Shown: piece by piece, positions 62,089 through 64,000 of the stretch
Layout: each line of letters begins with the position of its first letter
How positions within the stretch are numbered: the first letter of the stretch is position 1
Assembly (NCBI GenBank): GCA_002423425.1
Contig: DIWC01000063.1
Location: 58,030 to 122,029 of the forward strand
Reading direction: 5' to 3'
Source: Peptococcaceae bacterium UBA6116
GTDB lineage: Bacteria > Bacillota > Desulfitobacteriia > Desulfitobacteriales > Syntrophobotulaceae
Length of the DNA stretch: 64,000 nucleotides
The notes under the pieces: generated by a model
What the model was told of the DNA's origin: nothing
The model's input: only the letters and a program-made list of their open reading frames with translations
Database searches by the model: none
Program-made: the position numbers and the translations under genes

Positions 62089-62529
62089 ATGTCATTAAAA
62101 ATTGACCACTCGGGACAAAATCAGACTTTGGGACTTGAACTGCAACCAACTGTAGAGAGAAAAGAAGCTGATTTTGGTAAAACATTAGCACAAACCGGTA
62201 AGCTCCAAGGTCATGACCTGGAATTATTTATTAAAAATTTAGATATCCAAGGGAAAAAACTGGCCGAAAGCATGTCTATCGAAGATCTTTTCAACTTTAA
62301 AAATATGGTCAGGAATTTCCTCAAAACTACTTTTGGTAGGTCCCGTACCATGCAGGAGGAAACTGTCTGGAACTATAGCGGACAACCCAAAGCAATGTCC
62401 AGGGTGACAAAAATCGACCGGGCACTGGAAAAGCTCGGAGAGCAAATACTGTCCTCACAAGCTGAACCGCTTAAAATCCTAGCTAAAATAGATGAAATCA
62501 AGGGATTAATAATTGACTTATTTGCCTAA
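62089..62529 (+). CDS. YaaR family protein (DUF327)
   Basis: Cytosolic helical protein of 146 residues, family DUF327/YaaR, of unknown function. Family pattern: LAESMSIEDLFNFKNMVRNFLKTTFGRSRTMQEETVWNYSGQPKAMSRVTKIDRALEKLGEQIL. It precedes cheR with only 16 bp between; this link to chemotaxis may be a clue to its role. GGAGG precedes the ATG. Confidence 0.88.
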   Translation: MSLKIDHSGQNQTLGLELQPTVERKEADFGKTLAQTGKLQGHDLELFIKNLDIQGKKLAESMSIEDLFNFKNMVRNFLKTTFGRSRTMQEETVWNYSGQPKAMSRVTKIDRALEKLGEQILSSQAEPLKILAKIDEIKGLIIDLFA

Positions 62530-62545
62530 TGGGAGGGAACGATGC

Positions 62546-63337
62546 TTGACTTATACATTTCAAGATATTAAGGACTACGAACAATTTATAAAGGCTTTTC
62601 ATAGTCTAAGCGGTCTTGATTTAAACTTTTATAAAGAAACCCAAATGAAACGCCGCATTAACAATTTTATCAGCATCCGAGGTTATGCCGGTAATTACAC
62701 CGGATTTCTTAAGGCCTTAAGCCAAGATAGTCAATTATATGATGCTTTCTTCAAACACCTTACGATAAATGTTACCCAATTTTTTAGGGATGACAAGCTT
62801 TGGGGAACTTTGCGTGAGAAAATAATACCCGAACTCAATAAAAAGAGAGCGCCGTTAAAATTTTGGAGTGCCGGCTGTTCAGCCGGACAAGAAGCCTACA
62901 CAATAGCCTCCATCATGGCAGAATATTTTCCGGATACTACATTTAGTATCTTAGGAACAGATATTGATGTCAATGTTTTAAAACAGGCAAAAGAAGGAAT
63001 TTATGAGGAAAGAGATTTTGCCAGCACTCCCCGTCCTGTATTAGACAAGTATTTTACTCTTGTGAATAGGAAATATCAAGTCAAAGACATCTTGAAAAAA
63101 AATATAACATTTAAAGAACAAAACTTGCTTACCGACCATTTTGAAAAAGGCATGGACTTAATTGCCTGTCGTAATGTTGTCATCTATTTTACAGATGAAG
63201 CCAAGGATATCCTTTATCAAAAATTTGCTGATTCCCTTAATCCTAGGGGCTTCCTTTTTACCGGAAGCACCGAACACATTTTTGGTAAAACCCATCTCAA
63301 TCTGAAATCGGTTTCGTCATTTTTCTATCAAAAATAA
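62546..63337 (+). CDS. cheR: Chemoreceptor methyltransferase CheR
   Basis: SAM-dependent enzyme that methylates glutamates of chemoreceptors, 263 residues. N-terminal helical domain with YKETQMKRRINNFI, SAM domain with FWSAGCSAGQEAYTIASIMAEY (usual GCSTGEEPYS, here CSAGQEAYT), ILGTDID, and DLIACRNVVIYF. Start: the open frame begins with TTG at 62546, ten bases after GGGAGG; an ATG at 62542 is better spaced but out of frame and stops after nine codons. The first in-frame ATG, at 62645, lies inside the conserved helix. Its partner CheB is at 42626-43711. Confidence 0.94.
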   Translation: MTYTFQDIKDYEQFIKAFHSLSGLDLNFYKETQMKRRINNFISIRGYAGNYTGFLKALSQDSQLYDAFFKHLTINVTQFFRDDKLWGTLREKIIPELNKKRAPLKFWSAGCSAGQEAYTIASIMAEYFPDTTFSILGTDIDVNVLKQAKEGIYEERDFASTPRPVLDKYFTLVNRKYQVKDILKKNITFKEQNLLTDHFEKGMDLIACRNVVIYFTDEAKDILYQKFADSLNPRGFLFTGSTEHIFGKTHLNLKSVSSFFYQK

Positions 63338-63338
63338 A

Positions 63339-63470
63339 GGGGGACGAGGGGGACGAGGGGGGGACGAGGGGACGGTTCTCCGGGACGAGGGGACGGTTCT
63401 CCTGTCCCGAAATTTTGAGTGAAGTGGGACAGGAGAACCGTCCCCTCGTCCCCTCCCCTCGTCCCCCCTC
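63339..63470. repeat. G-rich palindromic repeat element (REP/MITE-like)
   Basis: A 27-bp perfect inverted repeat, left arm 63382-63408 and right arm 63426-63452 (core GGACGGTTCTCCTGTCCC / GGGACAGGAGAACCGTCC), with a 17-nt loop. Left of it, four copies of GGGACGAGG-type units are arranged in tandem (63340-63390), and CCCCTCGTCCCC units mirror them on the right. It fills the gap between convergent cheR and rmlB. GGGACAGGAGAACCGTCCCC-type palindromes are, to my knowledge, dispersed repeats in several Clostridia, some beside REP-associated transposases; none is here. Confidence 0.8.
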
Positions 63471-64000
63471 TTACCCTGCGTACCAGCGGATTGTTTCTTT
63501 TATCCCTTCATCAAGTGAATAACGGCATTGCCAGCCAAATTTACTTCTTATTTTGCTGCTGTCTAAGGCATAACGCCAGTCATGGCCTTGTCTGTCGGCT
63601 ACCTTTAAGACAGCATCGACAGGTTTGCCTAAATTTTCAAGAATTATTTTTGCCATCTCCATATTGGAAGTTTCTTCCCCACTTCCGATATTGTAAACCT
63701 CTCCGGGCTCTGCTTGGAAAAGAACACTCGCTACAGCCGCACAATGATCCATAACATGAATCCATTCCCGAATATTAGTACCATCCCCATAGATGGAAAC
63801 CGGCTCATTATTAAGAGCCTTGAGAATACAATTAGGAATAAACTTCTCCTCATGCTGATAAGGTCCATAGTTGTTGCAGCAGCGGGTAATTACGGCAGGA
63901 AAACCATAGGTTTGAACGAAGGCTCTTACCAGCAGGTCGGTACTCGCTTTAGAGGCGGAATAAGGACTATTGGGCCTAAGGTTGGACTCTTCGGAAAAAG
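63471..64000 (-). CDS. rmlB: dTDP-glucose 4,6-dehydratase RmlB (N-terminus beyond window)
   Basis: NAD-dependent dehydratase of the rhamnose/deoxysugar pathway, C-terminal ~176 residues present. Visible: the catalytic S-P-Y-S-A-S-K (Tyr and Lys of YxxxK), RCCNNYGPYQHEEKFIPNCI, VSIYGDGTNIREWIHVMDHC, EVYNIGSGEE, and the C-terminal RQGHDWRYALDSSKIRSKFGW. Reads leftward and enters from the right edge without a start. It may supply sugar nucleotides for cell wall or for flagellin glycosylation; no other rml gene is visible. Confidence 0.95.
   Translation of the reverse strand, partial: FSEESNLRPNSPYSASKASTDLLVRAFVQTYGFPAVITRCCNNYGPYQHEEKFIPNCILKALNNEPVSIYGDGTNIREWIHVMDHCAAVASVLFQAEPGEVYNIGSGEETSNMEMAKIILENLGKPVDAVLKVADRQGHDWRYALDSSKIRSKFGWQCRYSLDEGIKETIRWYAG

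Noticed and set aside
63339..63400. Possible CRISPR array from the GGGACGAGG repeats
   Set aside because: Units are too short, adjoin without unique spacers, and no cas gene is near; the structure is a palindrome with slippage.

Overview
The window looks like chromosomal DNA of a low-to-moderate GC, endospore-forming Gram-positive bacterium of the Clostridia, most likely a Peptococcaceae/Desulfitobacteriaceae-type organism. The reasons are an mraZ-rsmH-ftsL-PBP(SpoVD type) division cluster, purine-rich Shine-Dalgarno sites, MecA and LytR-CpsA-Psr genes, a flagellar set without L- and P-ring genes (no flgH/flgI), FliY in place of FliN, a FlgM-FlgN-FlgK-FlgL-YviE-FliW-CsrA gene order as in Bacillus, and selenocysteine synthase. 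Genus cannot be fixed from sequence reading alone. No tRNA, rRNA, CRISPR array or intact transposase was seen.

Layout. Positions 1-3.8 kb (minus strand): start of the division and cell wall cluster, with three 10-bp-periodic MraZ boxes in front of mraZ. 3.9-17.2 kb: a mixed housekeeping stretch: patatin-like lipase, DUF1858 protein, a large membrane protein with a degenerate GH2 fold, a fur/perR remnant, ferredoxin, two tiny CxxC/CxxC proteins, a PHP-family phosphatase, a Na/Pi-cotransporter-type protein, a FapA/DUF342 protein, an LCP protein, selA, mecA and a small membrane protein. 17.3-59.0 kb: a nearly unbroken minus-strand motility block of about 42 kb. 59.4-63.3 kb: plus-strand motA-motB and yaaR-cheR flanking a minus-strand Tat-exported M28 peptidase. 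63.3-64.0 kb: a G-rich palindromic repeat and the C-terminal part of rmlB running off the right edge.

Motility block in transcription order (right to left): flgM-flgN-flgK-flgL-yviE-like-fliW-csrA, then an SGNH-like protein and a TPR-glycosyltransferase (probable flagellin modification), fliC with its own sigma-28 promoter and CsrA-type leader, flaG-fliD-fliS-coiled-coil protein, a strong terminator, then cheA-cheW-cheB-flgC-fliE-fliF-fliG-fliH-fliI-fliJ-flbD-fliL-fliM-fliY-cheY-fliO-fliP-fliQ-fliR-flhB-flhA-flhF-flhG-pilZ-cheC-cheD-membrane protein-fliA, a second terminator, a sigma-28-type promoter, and fliK-flgD-flgE-flgF-like-flgB-flgG-cheW ending at a third terminator. Basal body, export apparatus, switch and most chemotaxis functions are thus in one block; MotA/B, CheR and YaaR lie just beyond it; no chemoreceptor genes are present.

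Most notable points: the flagellin leader carries two CsrA-like GGA sites, one in a hairpin loop and one on the Shine-Dalgarno, while csrA and fliW lie about 4 kb upstream (a FliW-CsrA-flagellin homeostasis circuit); fliK and the hook genes are preceded by a sigma-28 promoter directly after the fliA terminator; flgB has been parted from flgC-fliE and sits near the end of the block; and a two-gene probable flagellin modification cassette lies between csrA and fliC.
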